From Bog-473 sp963755495 (GTDB lineage: Bacteria; Actinomycetota; Acidimicrobiia; Acidimicrobiales; RAAP-2): a stretch of 64,000 nucleotides of DNA. The position numbers were made by a program, and so were the translations under genes. The DNA lies in the NCBI GenBank assembly GCA_963755495.1, contig CAVWJS010000011.1, positions 218,970-282,969 on the forward strand, written 5' to 3'. Position 1 is the stretch's first letter; every line of letters begins with the position of its first letter. Shown here piece after piece: positions 1 through 10,498 of this stretch. The notes beneath the pieces were generated by a model. The model was not told the DNA's origin, ran no database searches, and was given only the letters and a program-made list of their open reading frames with translations.

Positions 1-424
1 GATGATCTCGAGCCCGGTGCGGTCGCCGACGTGGGCCAAGCGGGCGTAGCGGTGGCCACCGAAGTCGCGCTGGAGGATGCGGCCGTCCTTGGTGCGGTCG
101 AAGAGGGCGCCCCAGCGCTCGAGCTCATAGACCCGGTCGGGCGCCTCCTGCGCGTGGAGCTGCGCCATGCGCCAGTTGTTGAGCATCTTGCCCGCCGCGC
201 ATGGTGTCGCGGAAGTGGACCTTCCAGTTGTCCTCGGAGTACACGTTGCCCATGGCGGCGGCACAGCCGCCTTCGGCCATGACCGTGTGGGCCTTGCCCA
301 GAAGGGACTTGCAGACGAGCGCCGTGCGCAGCCCGCGCTCGTGGGACTCGATGGCGGCGCGCATCCCGGCGCCACCGGCACCGATGACGATGACGTCGTA
401 GTCGTGTGTCTGGTAATCGGCCAT
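1..424 (-). CDS. sdhA: Succinate dehydrogenase flavoprotein subunit, N-terminal part (runs off window)
   Basis: Flavoprotein subunit of succinate dehydrogenase (complex II), which oxidises succinate to fumarate with covalently bound FAD. The N-terminus shows the dinucleotide-binding motif GAGGAGMRA and the FAD-attachment stretch HTVMAEGG, both diagnostic. The ATG at 424 lies 12 bases after the sdhC stop, so the order is sdhC-sdhA on the minus strand, with sdhB expected outside the window. Near 195 the frame breaks within GGC-GGG-CAAG: one base too many turns the expected RGGKMLNNW into RGGQDAQQL, and the family sequence resumes in another frame to the window edge. I read this as one gene with a one-base sequence error. 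Confidence 0.93.
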
Positions 425-436
425 GTGCGAGGTCCT

Positions 437-1268
437 TTAGAAGTGGAAGCCGGGATCAGTGATGGTCCCGCTGGCCACCAGTCGAACGTAGAGGTCGCAC
501 AGGGCGACGCCGAAGAGGCTGATCCAGGCGAACTTCATGTGGTGCGCGTTCAGCGGCGTCACCAGCTTCCACAGCTTGTGGCGGATCGGGTGCTTGGCGA
601 ACGAGCGGACCTGGCCGCCGCAGAAGTGGCGGCAGGCATGGCAGCGAGAGGCTGTAGAGCCAGAGGAAGGAGGCGTTGAGACAGAGGACGACCGTGCCCA
701 CGCTGATCCCGATGCCGTAGCCCGGTTGGCGGAAGGCTTCGACGGCGTCGTAGGTGAGGATGGCGTTGAAGATGAGAAGGAGCCAGAAGAAGTAGCGGTG
801 GACGTTCTGCAGGATCAGCGGGATCCGCGTCTCGCCGCTGTAACTGCCGTGGGCGTCGGCCACGCCGCAGGCCGGGGGCGAGAACCAAAAGGAGCGGTAG
901 TACGCCTTGCGGTAGTAGTAGCAGGTAAGGCGGAACCCCAGAGGGAAGATCAGGATGAGCAGCGCCGGCGTGATGTGCCAGGCGGCGATCCAGACCCCGA
1001 ACGGATGGCTGCCTGGGACGCAGCTGCCGGTGAGGCAGGGCGAGTCGAGGGGAGCGATCAGGTTGCGGTGCAGCGCCGCCCCGGCGTAGTAGTCCCGATT
1101 CATGAAGGCGGCGAAGGTCGCGTAGACGGCGAACGCGGTGAGGATCGTGAAGGTGACGGCGGGCTCGATCCACCACCGGTCTTTGCGCAGGGTGGGCTTG
1201 TCCGGGCCACCCCTCGTGCCTCCGATGGCGACCGGAGTGCCGGGCGCTTCCTCGAGCGTCGTCGTCAC
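437..1268 (-). CDS. sdhC: Succinate dehydrogenase membrane-anchor subunit (cytochrome b type)
   Basis: Integral membrane subunit that anchors SdhA/SdhB and passes electrons to quinone. It has about five hydrophobic segments and matches the long single-subunit anchors of actinobacterial Sdh1-type enzymes (about 250-280 residues). The GTG at 1268 is preferred because AGGAGG lies about six bases upstream; the in-frame GTG at 1292 has none. Near 645 one extra C shifts the frame. Removing it restores LYSLSCHACRHFCGGQ and a C-terminus ending TDPGFHF at the TAA at 437-439. It is directly upstream of sdhA and divergent from a LysR gene. Family assignment is firm; the precise Sdh type is inferred. Confidence 0.85.
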
Positions 1269-1423
1269 TTCAGACCTCCTCAGTGCCCGCACAGGGCGGG
1301 TCGTGGCGGGCCAATCATTCCATTGTCAGCGCGCGACCATCGCAACTTTGTGCAGCGCCGTGTTCTTGGCTGGACGCTAGACAGCGCTGCTTCAGACGTC
1401 AAAGACATAATCAGCATGACATT

Positions 1424-1440
1424 CATAGCTATACGCTATG
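1424..1440. promoter_or_regulatory. LysR-box-like palindrome between sdhC and the LysR gene
   Basis: CATAGC-N5-GCTATG is a perfect inverted repeat ending four bases before the LysR start codon. It sits in the 176-base divergent sdhC/LysR region. Its placement suits an autoregulatory LysR operator, which is an inference. Confidence 0.5.
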
Positions 1441-1444
1441 ATCT

Positions 1445-2386
1445 ATGCAACTGCATCAGCTCGAGCTACGTGATGGCGGTGGCAGAGGAGCGCCACTTCA
1501 CCCAGGCCGCCGAGCGGCTGCATCTGGCCCAGCCGTCACTGAGCCGCCAGGTGCGCCTGCTCGAACGCGAGCTGGGGGTCCTTTTGTTTCACCGCGGGCC
1601 GGGCCAGGGGTTGGTCACACTCACTGCGGACGGTGAGGCGCTGCTGCCCTTCATTCGCCGCGTCCTGGCCGACGTGGAGGCCACGAGGGCCGAAGCGCGG
1701 GCGCTCACCGGTATGTCCCGCGGACGGCTGTCCATCGGCGCCACGCCCAGCCTGATCACCCGTGTGCTGGCTCCGGCCCTGGTCGAATTCCACGCCAGCC
1801 ATCCGGGGATCGAGCTGCTTGGTGGTCGAGGCGGGTTCGCGCCAGCTCGTGCGCCAGCTGGCCAGCGGCGAGGTCGATCTGGCCCTGGTGGTGCTGCCCA
1901 TCAACGACCCGCTGGTCGCGACCACGCCGCTCTTCGACGACCCGCTCGTTCTGGCGGTGGCGCCCGAGCATCCGCTGGCAACGCGACGTCAGGTCGGTGT
2001 GGCCGACCTCGACGGCTTGCCGCTCGTGATGTTCCGGGAGGGCTATGACCTACGCGAGGTCACCCTGGCGGCGTGCCGCGAGGCCGGGGTCGAACCGCGC
2101 CTGGTGAGCCAGGGCGGCGAGATGGACGGCGTGCTGGCGTTCGTGGCGGCGGGTCTCGGTGCCGCTGTCGTGCCCGCCATCGCCATGCCGACCGAGACCA
2201 CATTGAGGGCGATCGCTTTCGAGGCTCCGGGGTTGAGCAGGACGGTGGCTCTGGCCCACCGCGGCAGATCGGCCGGTCCCGCGGGCGGCCCAAGCGCTCG
2301 TGGCACAGCTGATCTCCCTCGGTGGCGCGGGCACCAGCGCCGACCGCCGGCGGCTCGACACCAGGGCTCGATGCCGACGGCCTTAG
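1445..2386 (+). CDS. LysR-family transcriptional regulator, divergent from sdh
   Basis: DNA-binding regulator with an N-terminal winged HTH (RHFTQAAERLHLAQPSLSRQ) followed by a LysR substrate-binding domain (SIGATPSLITRVLAPALVEF, later GLGAAVVPAIAMP). Length is about 313 residues once repaired, normal for the family. Three single-base insertions break it: near 1463 (CTCGAGC for CTCAGC), near 1823 (CTGCTTGG for CTGCTGG) and near 2265. The last restores ADRPVPRAAQALVAQLISLG and the TAG at 2384-2386. LysR proteins commonly regulate the adjacent divergent operon, so control of sdhC-sdhA by a small-molecule co-inducer is plausible but unproven. Confidence 0.85.
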
Positions 2387-2414
2387 GCGACAGAGAAGTC
2401 GCTACACTCCGCGT

Positions 2415-3888
2415 ATGGACGGCCCAGCGCACACAGACCCCTCATCGACTCCCGGGCCCGGGACGCTCCGACCTCCTGCCGACTTGGCCGGCACCCTCGG
2501 CGAGCTCCGGGCCTCGGGCTGGAAGTCGGTACCCGTGGCCGAGGAGATGCGGCGCAACACCATGGCCCGTATCGCCGCCGGCGAGACGCTGGTGCCCGGC
2601 GTGCTCGGCTTCGACGACACCGTCATCCCCCAGCTCGAGAACGCCATCCTGGCGGGCCACGACATGATCTTGCTGGGTGAGCGGGGGCAGGCCAAGACCC
2701 GGGTCATCCGGGCCCTGGTCGGCTTGCTGGACGAGTGGCTCCCCATCGTGGAGGGCTCGGAGATCAACGACGATCCGTACAGCCCCGTGTCACGAGGGCG
2801 CCATCAACACCGTGGCCGACCTGGGTGACGACACACCCATCGCGTGGGTGCACCGCTCGCAGCGTTACGGCGAGAAGCTGGCCACCCCCGACACTTCCAT
2901 CGCCGACCTGATCGGTGAGGTCGACCCGATCAAGATCGCCGAGGGCCGGTACCTGAGCGACGAGTTGGCCTTGCACTACGGGCTGATCCCGAGGGTGAAC
3001 CGGGGAATCTTCGCCATCAACGAACTGCCCGACCTCTCCGAGCGGATCCAGGTCGGGCTGCTCAACGTGCTCGAGGAGCGCGACGTGCAGATCCGGGGCC
3101 ACCGCATCCGTCTGCCGCTCGACATCACCTTGGTGGCCACGGCCAACCCGGAGGACTACACCAACCGCGGCCGCATCATCACGCCGCTCAAGGACCGCTT
3201 CGGGGCCCAGATCCGCACGCACTACCCCTACGACACCATGACCGAGGTCAAGATCATGGAGTCCGAGGCCGAGCTGCCTACGGCCGGAATCCCGGTGACG
3301 GTGCCCCCTATTCCTCAAGGAGGTGGTGGCCGAGATCAGCCAGCTGGCTCGCCGCAGCTCCCACCTCAATCAGCGCAGCGGCGTCTCGGTGCGCCTCTCC
3401 ATCGCCAACTACGAGACGCTGGTGGCCAACTCCGTCCGGCGGGCCCTGCGCACCGGCGAACCGGTGGCCGTTCCTCGCATCAGCGACCTGGCCTCACTGG
3501 TCCCCTCGACGCAGGGCAAGGTCGAGGTCGAGGCCATGGAGGAGGGCCACGAACAGGACGTGGTGGCGCAACTCGTCGCCGCAGCCACACTGGCTCGGTC
3601 TTCCGACGCCGGGTCACGTTGAACGACCCGAGCGCCATCGTCGCCGCCTTCACCGAGCAGGTCGTGGTGCACGCCGGCGACGACCTTCCCTCGGCCGCCT
3701 ACCTGGCCGTGCTGGCCGACATCCCCGAGCTCGAACCTCCGACGCGTGCTCTGGCCGGTCCCGATGCGGCCGAGTCCCCCGCCCTGATGGCGAGCGCGCT
3801 CGAATTCCTGCTCGAGGGCCTCCATCTCACCAAGCGGCTGAACAAGGACGCCTCGGGCGCCCGTGCCCTGTACCGGGGTCGCAAGTAG
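2415..3888 (+). CDS. MoxR/magnesium-chelatase-like AAA+ ATPase (Rv0958-like)
   Basis: AAA+ ATPase of the MoxR/Mg-chelatase-I type, about 490 residues. Visible motifs are the Walker A variant GERGQAKT, LPDLSERIQVGLLNVLEE (the Walker B/sensor area) and VATANPEDYTNRGRIITPLK (sensor 1 and arginine region). Members act as chaperone-like ATPases with a VWA partner, and the next gene is exactly that, as in mycobacterial Rv0958-Rv0959. Indels near 2790, 3310 and 3593 move the reading through three frames, while conserved sequence continues across each. The start at 2415 is the ATG nearest the conserved N-terminus. The substrate is unknown; it is not evidence of chlorophyll or cobalamin synthesis. Confidence 0.85.
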
Positions 3889-3894
3889 CGCCCC

Positions 3895-5903
3895 GTGACG
3901 GCCCGGTACGACTACTCGGGGTGGGACGGCACCCAGGAGTTCACCGAACTCGACGTCGACGACCTGTTGGCGGGCCTCACCGACGACCTCCTGGCCGGGG
4001 GCGACCTCGACGACGCACTGCGCCGCATGCTGCGTTCGGGCATGCGCACGGCCAACGGGGAGCAGATCCCCGGACTGCGGGACCTGCTCGAGCAGCTGCG
4101 CCGCCGCCGGGCCGAGCTCCTGGCCGAAGGAGATCCCGACGGGCGCATGGCGGAGATCGCGGCCCGCCTCGACGAGATCGAGGCCGAAGAGCGCGCCGCC
4201 ATCGACGAGCTGGTGGAGGAAGCGACATCGCTCGGGCGACGACCGTCGGGCCGAGGTCACCAACGACGTGGCCACGGAGCGGCGCATGGCCCTGGACCTG
4301 CAGCCCGGCGATCCCGGCGGGCGGATCCAGTCGTTGCAGAACTACGACTTCGTCTCGTCCGAGGCCCGCCAGCAGTTCGAGGAGCTGGTCGAGGAGCTCC
4401 GGCGTGAGATGGCGGACACCTTCTTCCAAGGGGCCTCCGACGCCCTGTCGTCGATGGATCCCGAGCAGATGGCGCGCATGCGCGACGCCTACGACGCGCT
4501 GAACCAGATGCTCGAGCAGCGCGAGCGCGGCGACGAGCTCGACCCCAGCTTCGAGCAGTTCATGGAGCAGTTCGGCGACATGTTCCCGGGCAGACCCGTC
4601 CACGCTCGACGAGCTGCTCGAGCAGTTGGCCGAGCGCATGGCGGCGGCGCAGGCGGTGTGGAATTCGTTCTCGCCCGAGCAGCAGGCGCAGCTGCGCAGC
4701 CTGATGGATGCCGTGCTCGAGGACATGGACCTGCGCTGGCAGGTCGAGCGCCTGGCGCAGAACCTGCAGCGGGCCGTGCCCGATGCCGGCTGGCAGCGCT
4801 CCTACGACTTCGAAGGCGAGGGCCCCATGAGCCTTTCCCGCGCCACCGACCTGGCCACCCAGCTGGGGCAGCTCGACAGCATGGAGGATCTGCTGCAGTC
4901 GGCCTCGTCGCCGGCGGCGCTGAGCGAGATCGACCTCGATCAGGTCAGAAACCACATGGGCGAGGACGCCGCCCGGGCGCTGGACCGGCTGGCCAAGCTG
5001 ACCAAGTCGCTGGCCGACGCCGGGCTGATCGAGCAGCACGGCGGCCGGACCGAGCTGACGCCCCGCGGGGCGCGTCGGCTGGGCCAGAAGGCCTTGAGCG
5101 ACCTCTTCGGCCAGATCAACAAGGATCGCATCGGCGACCACAGCACCGTGTCGACCGGGTCGGGGAACGACCGAGAAGAGACGACCAAGGCCTACGAGTA
5201 CGGCGACCCGCTGAACCTCCACCTCTCCACCACCGTCCACAACGCGGTGCGTCGGGGCGGTTCGGGCGTGCCGGTGCGCCTTCTTCCCGAGGACTTCGAG
5301 GTGGTCGAGACCGAGGCCCTGGCCCGCTCGGCCACCGTGCTGCTGGTCGACCTGTCCATGTCCATGCCCATGCGGGACAACTTCGTGCCGGCCAAGAAGA
5401 TGGCCATGGCGCTGCAGACGCTCATCAGCAGCAAGTTTCCCCGTGACTACCTGGGCATCGTCGGCTTCTCCGAGGTGGCCCGCGAGATCCGTCCCGACGA
5501 GCTGCCCACCGCCATGTGGGACTACGTCTACGGCACCAACCTGCAGCACGGCCTGGCCCTGGCCCGGCGCATGCTGGCCCATGAGCACGGGACCAAGCAG
5601 ATCATTGTGGTGACCGACGGGGAGCCGACGGCACACATCGATGACTACGGCGAGGTCCTTTTCAACTACCCGCCCATACCCGAGACCCTGCACCGCACCA
5701 TGGCCGAGGTGATTCGCTGCACCCGGGCCAACATCGTCATCAACTGCTTCGCCCTCGATCTCCAGCGGACGCACTACCCCTTCGTCGAGCAGATTGCCCG
5801 GGTCAACGGTGGCCGGACCTTCTACACCACGCCCGACACCCTGGGCGGCTACGTCCTCGTCGACTTCCTCAAGCATCGCCGCGTCCTCCGCCCCGCCGGC
5901 TGA
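3895..5903 (+). CDS. VWA-domain protein, partner of the preceding AAA+ ATPase (Rv0959-like)
   Basis: Protein of about 669 residues with a long, charged, largely helical N-terminal half and a C-terminal von Willebrand factor A domain. The VWA metal-binding (MIDAS) motif is DLSMSM (DxSxS), followed by the conserved strand QIIVVTDGEPTAHI. The GTG at 3895 lies six bases after the ATPase stop, so the two are translated together. One-base insertions near 4230 and 4590 split it into three frames. MoxR-VWA pairs form a motor/adaptor unit in which the VWA protein recognises the client and the ATPase remodels it. The client here is not indicated by the neighbours. Confidence 0.85.
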
Positions 5904-6094
5904 GCTCAGGTCCGATCGGGTCCGTCCGACCCCGTCCCGATGCAACGCCGGGTGTCAGGTCCCAGGCACGAGGCCCGGAACAGGCTCTAGGCACAAACCT
6001 TTCCTATTTCCCCTTGCGTTCCGTGACCGTGTGGTGAAAGATGACATCGTTGTAACTACACGAATGCCACCTAAGTGGCGAGGGAGGCGAACTC

Positions 6095-6385
6095 GTGGAC
6101 ATTGTGACCACGCTCTATGGTCGCCAGGAACGCAGCTGGCAGATTCAAGCGAACTGCATGGGAGTCGACCCGGACCTGTTCTTCCCGGAACGGGGAGCGT
6201 CGACGCGCGAAGCGAAGGAAGTGTGCCGGGGCTGTGTCGTGCGCGAGGACTGCCTCGAGTATGCGCTGGCCAACGGCGAGAAATTCGGCATCTGGGGCGG
6301 CATGAGCGAGCGGGAGCGCCGCCGGGTCCGGCGGGCCCGGGCCCTGCAGCGCCGCGACAGCGCGAGCGCGAGCACCGCCTCGTAA
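6095..6385 (+). CDS. whiB: WhiB-family iron-sulfur transcriptional regulator
   Basis: Intact 96-residue Wbl protein. Four cluster-binding cysteines are seen at 21, 44, 47 and 53 (CRGC then C), with the turn motif GIWGG at 65-69 and a basic tail ERERRRVRR. Wbl proteins bind a 4Fe-4S cluster and contact the housekeeping sigma factor. The GTG at 6095 is chosen for GGGAGG seven bases upstream. It is transcribed toward, and ends next to, the formiminotransferase-like gene on the other strand. A 190-base non-coding region upstream probably holds its promoter. The Wbl subclass was not settled. Confidence 0.92.
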   Translation: MDIVTTLYGRQERSWQIQANCMGVDPDLFFPERGASTREAKEVCRGCVVREDCLEYALANGEKFGIWGGMSERERRRVRRARALQRRDSASASTAS

Positions 6386-7241
6386 TCAAGCACCGCCGCT
6401 TAATCCCGTAAGGCGGCTCTCTACCGTCACGTCCGCTGACAGGCCGAGCTGGGTCCAGCGGGTGGCGGGAATGCTCGTCGAGGATCCGCCGGGGGATCAG
6501 CCCCACCAGTTCGGCTCCGTCGACCGCTCCTCCTCCCTTTTCGACCAGGTCAAGCACTAGATCATAGATCTGGGCCGGCCCGAGTTGTGCCGGGTCGACC
6601 AGGTTGCAGGAGACCTGGGCCCGGTCGCCCACCGCCAGGCCGAGAGCGCGCACGGATGGCCCGCGGACGAGCTGGTGCCACCCGTTGGGCCACCGTCAGC
6701 GAGGAGACCCAGACGTTGTAGGCCACCAGTACCGGTCTGGCCCCCACCGCGGTGGCCCCTGCGGTGCGATGCGGGTGATCGGGACCGAAATCCGGGGGCA
6801 ATCTCCGTGAAGGCAAGCCGTCCTGAGCTGGGGCAATGTGCGGTCCTGCCCGCCGGGAAGTGGTCCGTAGAGAAAGCTCGGGACGCCCAAAAGTGGCGCT
6901 CAGCCACCGCGCGAACTCGTCGCGGAGCGGCGACGGCGGTGCTGAGGTCATGGCTCGGGGGTTGGCCGGGAGCGATAGGGGACGAAAGGAACCACATCGA
7001 GGACGCCCAGGCGCGGGTGCGCTCCCTGGTGCGCGCCGAGATCGAGACGGGCCACGCTGACGGCGGCCAGAGCCCGGACAGCCGACGTCACGTCATCGAC
7101 CGCCCCGGCCAGGGTGAAGACCGACCGATGGTGGTCAGGGTCCGAGTGCAGGTCGAGCAGGGCGGCAGCGGCGGAAGCAGCCAGTTCTCCCAGTACAACC
7201 GGGTCGCGTCCCTCGCTGACGTTGACCACGCACTCGATCAT
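6386..7241 (-). CDS. Glutamate formiminotransferase-like protein
   Basis: Related to the formiminotransferase N-terminal domain that transfers a formimino group to tetrahydrofolate during histidine breakdown. The N-terminus shows ECVVNVSEGRDP, LLDLHSDPDHHRSVFTLAG and GAHPRLGVLDVVPFVPY, the strongest signatures of the family. Further on VLVAYNVWV, QVSCNLVDP and LVGLIPRRIL are visible. Length is about 285 residues. At least three indels (near 6950, 6655 and 6470) break it; repairing the last gives a typical C-terminus RWTQLGLSADVTVESRL and the TGA at 6386-6388. It ends tail-to-tail with the WhiB gene. No other histidine-degradation gene is nearby. Confidence 0.82.
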
Positions 7242-7294
7242 GGCGGCCAGTCTGCCGTGGCGCGGCCGGCGGGGCGATTGACCTCCGGGCGGAC

Positions 7295-7539
7295 CTAGCC
7301 GATCGAGACAGACCGGGACACGCGGCGACGGCGCAAGATGCGACGGCGCTCTCGCTCCGAGCATCCACCCCACACGCCGTGGTCGATGTGGTTCTCGAGG
7401 GCGTATTCGAGGCAGGCCGCGGAGACGGGGCAGTCGCGCAGATCTTCTGCGCTACCAGCACTCCCATCCCGTCACTCGGGAAGAAGATGTCCGGTGCAAC
7501 CTCTTGGCATTTCCCCCGGGCCATCCATTCAGTATTCAC
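7295..7539 (-). CDS. whiB: Second WhiB-family regulator, one frameshift
   Basis: Wbl protein of about 81 residues. The N-terminal frame gives ARGKCQEVAPDIFFPSD and KICA. After a one-base indel near 7445 the other frame gives DCPVSAACLEYALENHIDHG, then GVWGG and ERERRRILRRRR. Together these supply the four cysteines (C, CxxC, C), the GVWGG turn and the basic tail. The GTG at 7539 follows GGGAG by about seven bases. It is divergent from the small gene at 7711. This is the second wbl gene within 1.5 kb, on the opposite strand to the first. Confidence 0.88.
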
Positions 7540-7710
7540 TTTGCCGCTCCCTTTTCACGCCTCATTCTAGAGAAAAAGGGCTGCTAGGAGAACATCTCGA
7601 CCATAGGAAGTTCGTAAGAATCTGCGGATCGGGGCACGGGGAAACCCAGCGCCCTGAGGCTCCGGTACGCTGACGGCCGTTCGCCCAATGACGTAAGGCC
7701 AGGAGGTGCC

Positions 7711-8010
7711 ATGTCCCCGGATAACGAGGACGAAGTAGTCGAGACCGCTGACCCGATCGACCCGATTGGGCACGTGCGCGTGGTCTACCTCGGTCCGATC
7801 GCCCCCCACTGGGATGTCCAGTCCGACTTCGGCCCGTCCGATGTGATCGATGCCTTCCGGGAGCGGGTGCTGGCCCGGCTGGTGCTCCTGCCTCCGCACG
7901 ACCCGCAGTTCCGCCGCAACCGTGAGCGCGTCGTCCGCGACGCCGAGCGCGAGAACCTGCAAGCTGGAGTGGGACCTCGGTATCCCCGAGGATCGCCGTC
8001 GTCGGAATAG
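7711..8010 (+). CDS. Conserved-looking hypothetical protein
   Basis: Protein of about 99 residues that I cannot assign to a named family. The N-terminus is acidic. A hydrophobic strand HVRVVYLGPIAPHW is followed by an arginine-rich helix with LLPPHDPQFRRNRERVVRDA. An extra C near 7962 appears to shift the frame: the alternative reading KLEWDLGIPEDRRRR is more protein-like and, with one more base change, reaches the same TAG at 8008-8010. GGAGGTGCC precedes the ATG. It lies between the second whiB gene and the DUF2342 gene on the opposite strand. Confidence 0.6.
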   Translation: MSPDNEDEVVETADPIDPIGHVRVVYLGPIAPHWDVQSDFGPSDVIDAFRERVLARLVLLPPHDPQFRRNRERVVRDAERENLQAGVGPRYPRGSPSSE

Positions 8011-8019
8011 GCCGGCGAG

Positions 8020-9227
8020 TCAGTCGAGCAGGCCGATACGGGCCAGCCACAGGCCGGGTGCGTCGACCTCGGCCGGCGTGGGTAGGTCCCGCTCGTCGGC
8101 CCAAAGGCGGGCTGAGCGCATCTTCCCCGGCTCGTTCGACCACGCCGTCGATGAAGCTGGCACCGCGGTCGACTTCGGCCTGACCCACGTTAAGCCCGAA
8201 CAGCCCCGCGAAGGCCTGCTCTCCCTTGGCGTCCTCGACCCGGTAGCGGTACCAGGCTTCACGGAGCGCAGCCGGGGACGAGGTCAAGGATGGCGGCGAT
8301 ACCTGCGGTCACGTGGTCGACGTAGGCGCCGATGCTGGTGGTCAGCGCGGTGAGCGCGTTGGAGATGTGCTGCTGCTCGGGGCTGATGAGGTCGGCTAGC
8401 AGCGATTCGGGATCGCTCAGCACGCCCTCGAGGGCTGACGGGTCACCCAGCCCGTCGCCCAGTCGTTCCACCATCGAGCGTTGGGACGCGGCAGCGTGGG
8501 CCGAGGCGTCGGCCAGCAACAGGTTCAGCGATGACCGGACGCCCGGCCGCGTCATGACCGCATGCATGGTCAGCTCACGCAGGCAGACCCAGAGTTGCAC
8601 CTCCTGCAGGGGCAGGCTCCAGTCCTCGGCGAACTTGGCCACGTTGCCCGGTACCAGCGAGCAGCGTGTTCGACTCGGGCCAGGGCAGGGGCAACGCGTA
8701 CTGGCCGAAGGCCCGGCGGGCCAGGTGGCCGGCGGCCGAGCCGAACTGCATGCCCAGGAGCACGGGGCCGAGGGTCAGCGCGAACTGACTCAAGAGGCCG
8801 CCGATACCACCTGAGGCATCGTCGGGAAGGCCCAGGTCGAACGAGGGTGGAACGGCGGCCGCGCCCTGCTGTTGCGCCTCCACCATGAGCTGCGAGGGTG
8901 GGTCGGTAGGCGGTGAGCACGCGGTAGGACCACTGGCCCGGACCGACCGCATCGAACGAGATGCGTCGTGCCGCCATTGGTCAGCGAGATCCCGGTGGCG
9001 TCGGCCACGTGCAGCTCGGCCACCCGCGCCAGCTCATCGAAGGCGATGCGCACCAGCGGGTCGGCGTTATCGTCGCTTTCACCGTCGGTCGCGACGCCGT
9101 GGGCCAAGGTCCGGGCTGCGTCGAACCACGTGTTGCCACCGCCCGGAGCGGATCCGATGACCTTCAAGAGGTCGCCCAGGAGTCCGCCCATCGGGTTGTC
9201 GGGGTCTCCTGCGCCGAACATGCTCAC
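8020..9227 (-). CDS. DUF2342-family zincin-like protein (F420-associated putative hydrolase)
   Basis: About 400 residues. Family features in order: the N-terminus MFGAGDPDNPMGGLLGDLL; LLSQFALTLGPVLLGMQFGS with an AGHLARRAFGQYALPLPW segment; then AKFAEDWSLPLQEVQLWVCL, where the metalloprotease motif should follow. The family reads HExxH here, but this copy reads RELTMH, so the first zinc ligand is missing unless the base is wrong. Indels near 8940, 8645 and 8262 divide it. The GTG at 9227 is ten bases after the stop of the HtrA-like gene on the same strand, suggesting co-transcription. The biochemical role of the family is not established. Confidence 0.78.
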
Positions 9228-9236
9228 GCCTTCATG

Positions 9237-10427
9237 CTAGGGCGAGGTACCCAGGGTCACGTCGACGACGTGGCTCGATGTGCCATCGAGGACCGAGAGC
9301 CCGACCGTCGATTTCGGTGCCATCACGTAGAGGCTGGCCCGCAGATCGGCCATGGAGCGGATCGGCGTGGAGCCCAGCCCACGACCACGTCTCCTGGCTG
9401 CAGGAGCCCGGCAGCCGGACTCCCGGCCATCAGTGCCGCCACCCGCGCCCCACCGTCCCCGGAGCGGTGGCGCCCTCGACGCCCAGCCAGCCGTGAACGA
9501 CCCGACCGGTCGAGCGCAGGTCGTCAGCCACGCCCAGCACGAGATGGGTCGGGAGATAGGTGGAGGACGAGCCGGACGTGTAGAGGAGCCCGATCACTTG
9601 CGCCCTCTGGATTCAAAAGGGGGTCGTCCGGGTTGCTCGTTGACCGGGGTCACGGCCGATGTGATGGCGGGCATGCCTTTGGCCCATCCGCTGGCGATCT
9701 CGGTGTCGATGGCTGTCACCGTCCCGTCCTGGCAGTGCAGCGTCACGGTGCCGTTGACCGGGGCCGCCACGCTCAACGTCATGGCGGCGTTTCCATCGGA
9801 GAGAGTCGCGTCGTCGGCGAACGGAGCCACGGGGACGTCATCGGGCACGCTGACGAGAGCCACGTCCGAGGCGTCGTCGACGCCAACGACCGAGGCCTTG
9901 AGACGGCGACCGTCACTGCCGATCATGGAGATACCGCGCAGTCCCGCGAGGCCGTCGGCGGTCGTCGCCACCAGGCCTCCCTCGGCCACGGCCACACCGA
10001 CCAGAGAGACGATGCCGTGGCTGGTGACAGCTCGAAGTTGCACCATCGAATGGCCGGCGGCCTGGGCCAACGTGGGGACCGGCTTGCCCCGGAGGGCCAA
10101 CGTGGTCACGGGAACGTCGGATGCACTGTCGCTGGAAGCCGAGAGGCCGACGTGACCGGAGGGAGGGGACAGCAGCACGATGGCCCATGCCACCGCGGCC
10201 AGGGTGGCGGCCGCACCGATCAACAGCGTGGCTCGGGGGTGGCGGGTGAGTATCGGACGCGTGTCCGACAGCCCGTGCGCGCCCGCCGCCAGCTCGCTCG
10301 GGTGGCGCCAGAGTCGGTCATCGGGGTCGATCCAGCCGCGCAATGCGGGATCTGCGTCAGAGGGGGATTTGGCCGAATAGTCCTTGTCCGGTCCCTCTTC
10401 CAGTGGCTCCTCGGGTGTAGGGGTCAC
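9237..10427 (-). CDS. Membrane-anchored HtrA-like protein with PDZ domain; catalytic residues not seen
   Basis: About 395 residues: a cytoplasmic tail, one membrane segment (ATLLIGAAATLAAVAWAIVL), a trypsin-like fold and a C-terminal PDZ domain (VVHGWLGVEG, then LLQPGDVVVGLGSTPIRSM). In the protease domain the Asp-containing stretch DASDVALVSV is present. The usual histidine segment TNAHVV reads ATTADGL, and the GNSGGP serine segment reads roughly NEQPG-PLLN. I therefore expect a non-catalytic relative. Indels near 9610 and 9450 break the C-terminal third. It diverges from mreB (72-base gap) and precedes the DUF2342 gene. Confidence 0.75.
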
Positions 10428-10498
10428 ACACCGAGGCTACCGACGAAAGAGCTAGAAATGCGGTCGGGGTCCCTGACCGGCCGTACCATGAGGCCACG

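Noticed and set aside
4560..5945. 461-codon open frame on the minus strand opposite the VWA gene
   Set aside because: It mirrors the codon pattern of the VWA gene, is rich in His, Gly and Val typical of antisense of high-GC genes, and shows no domain.
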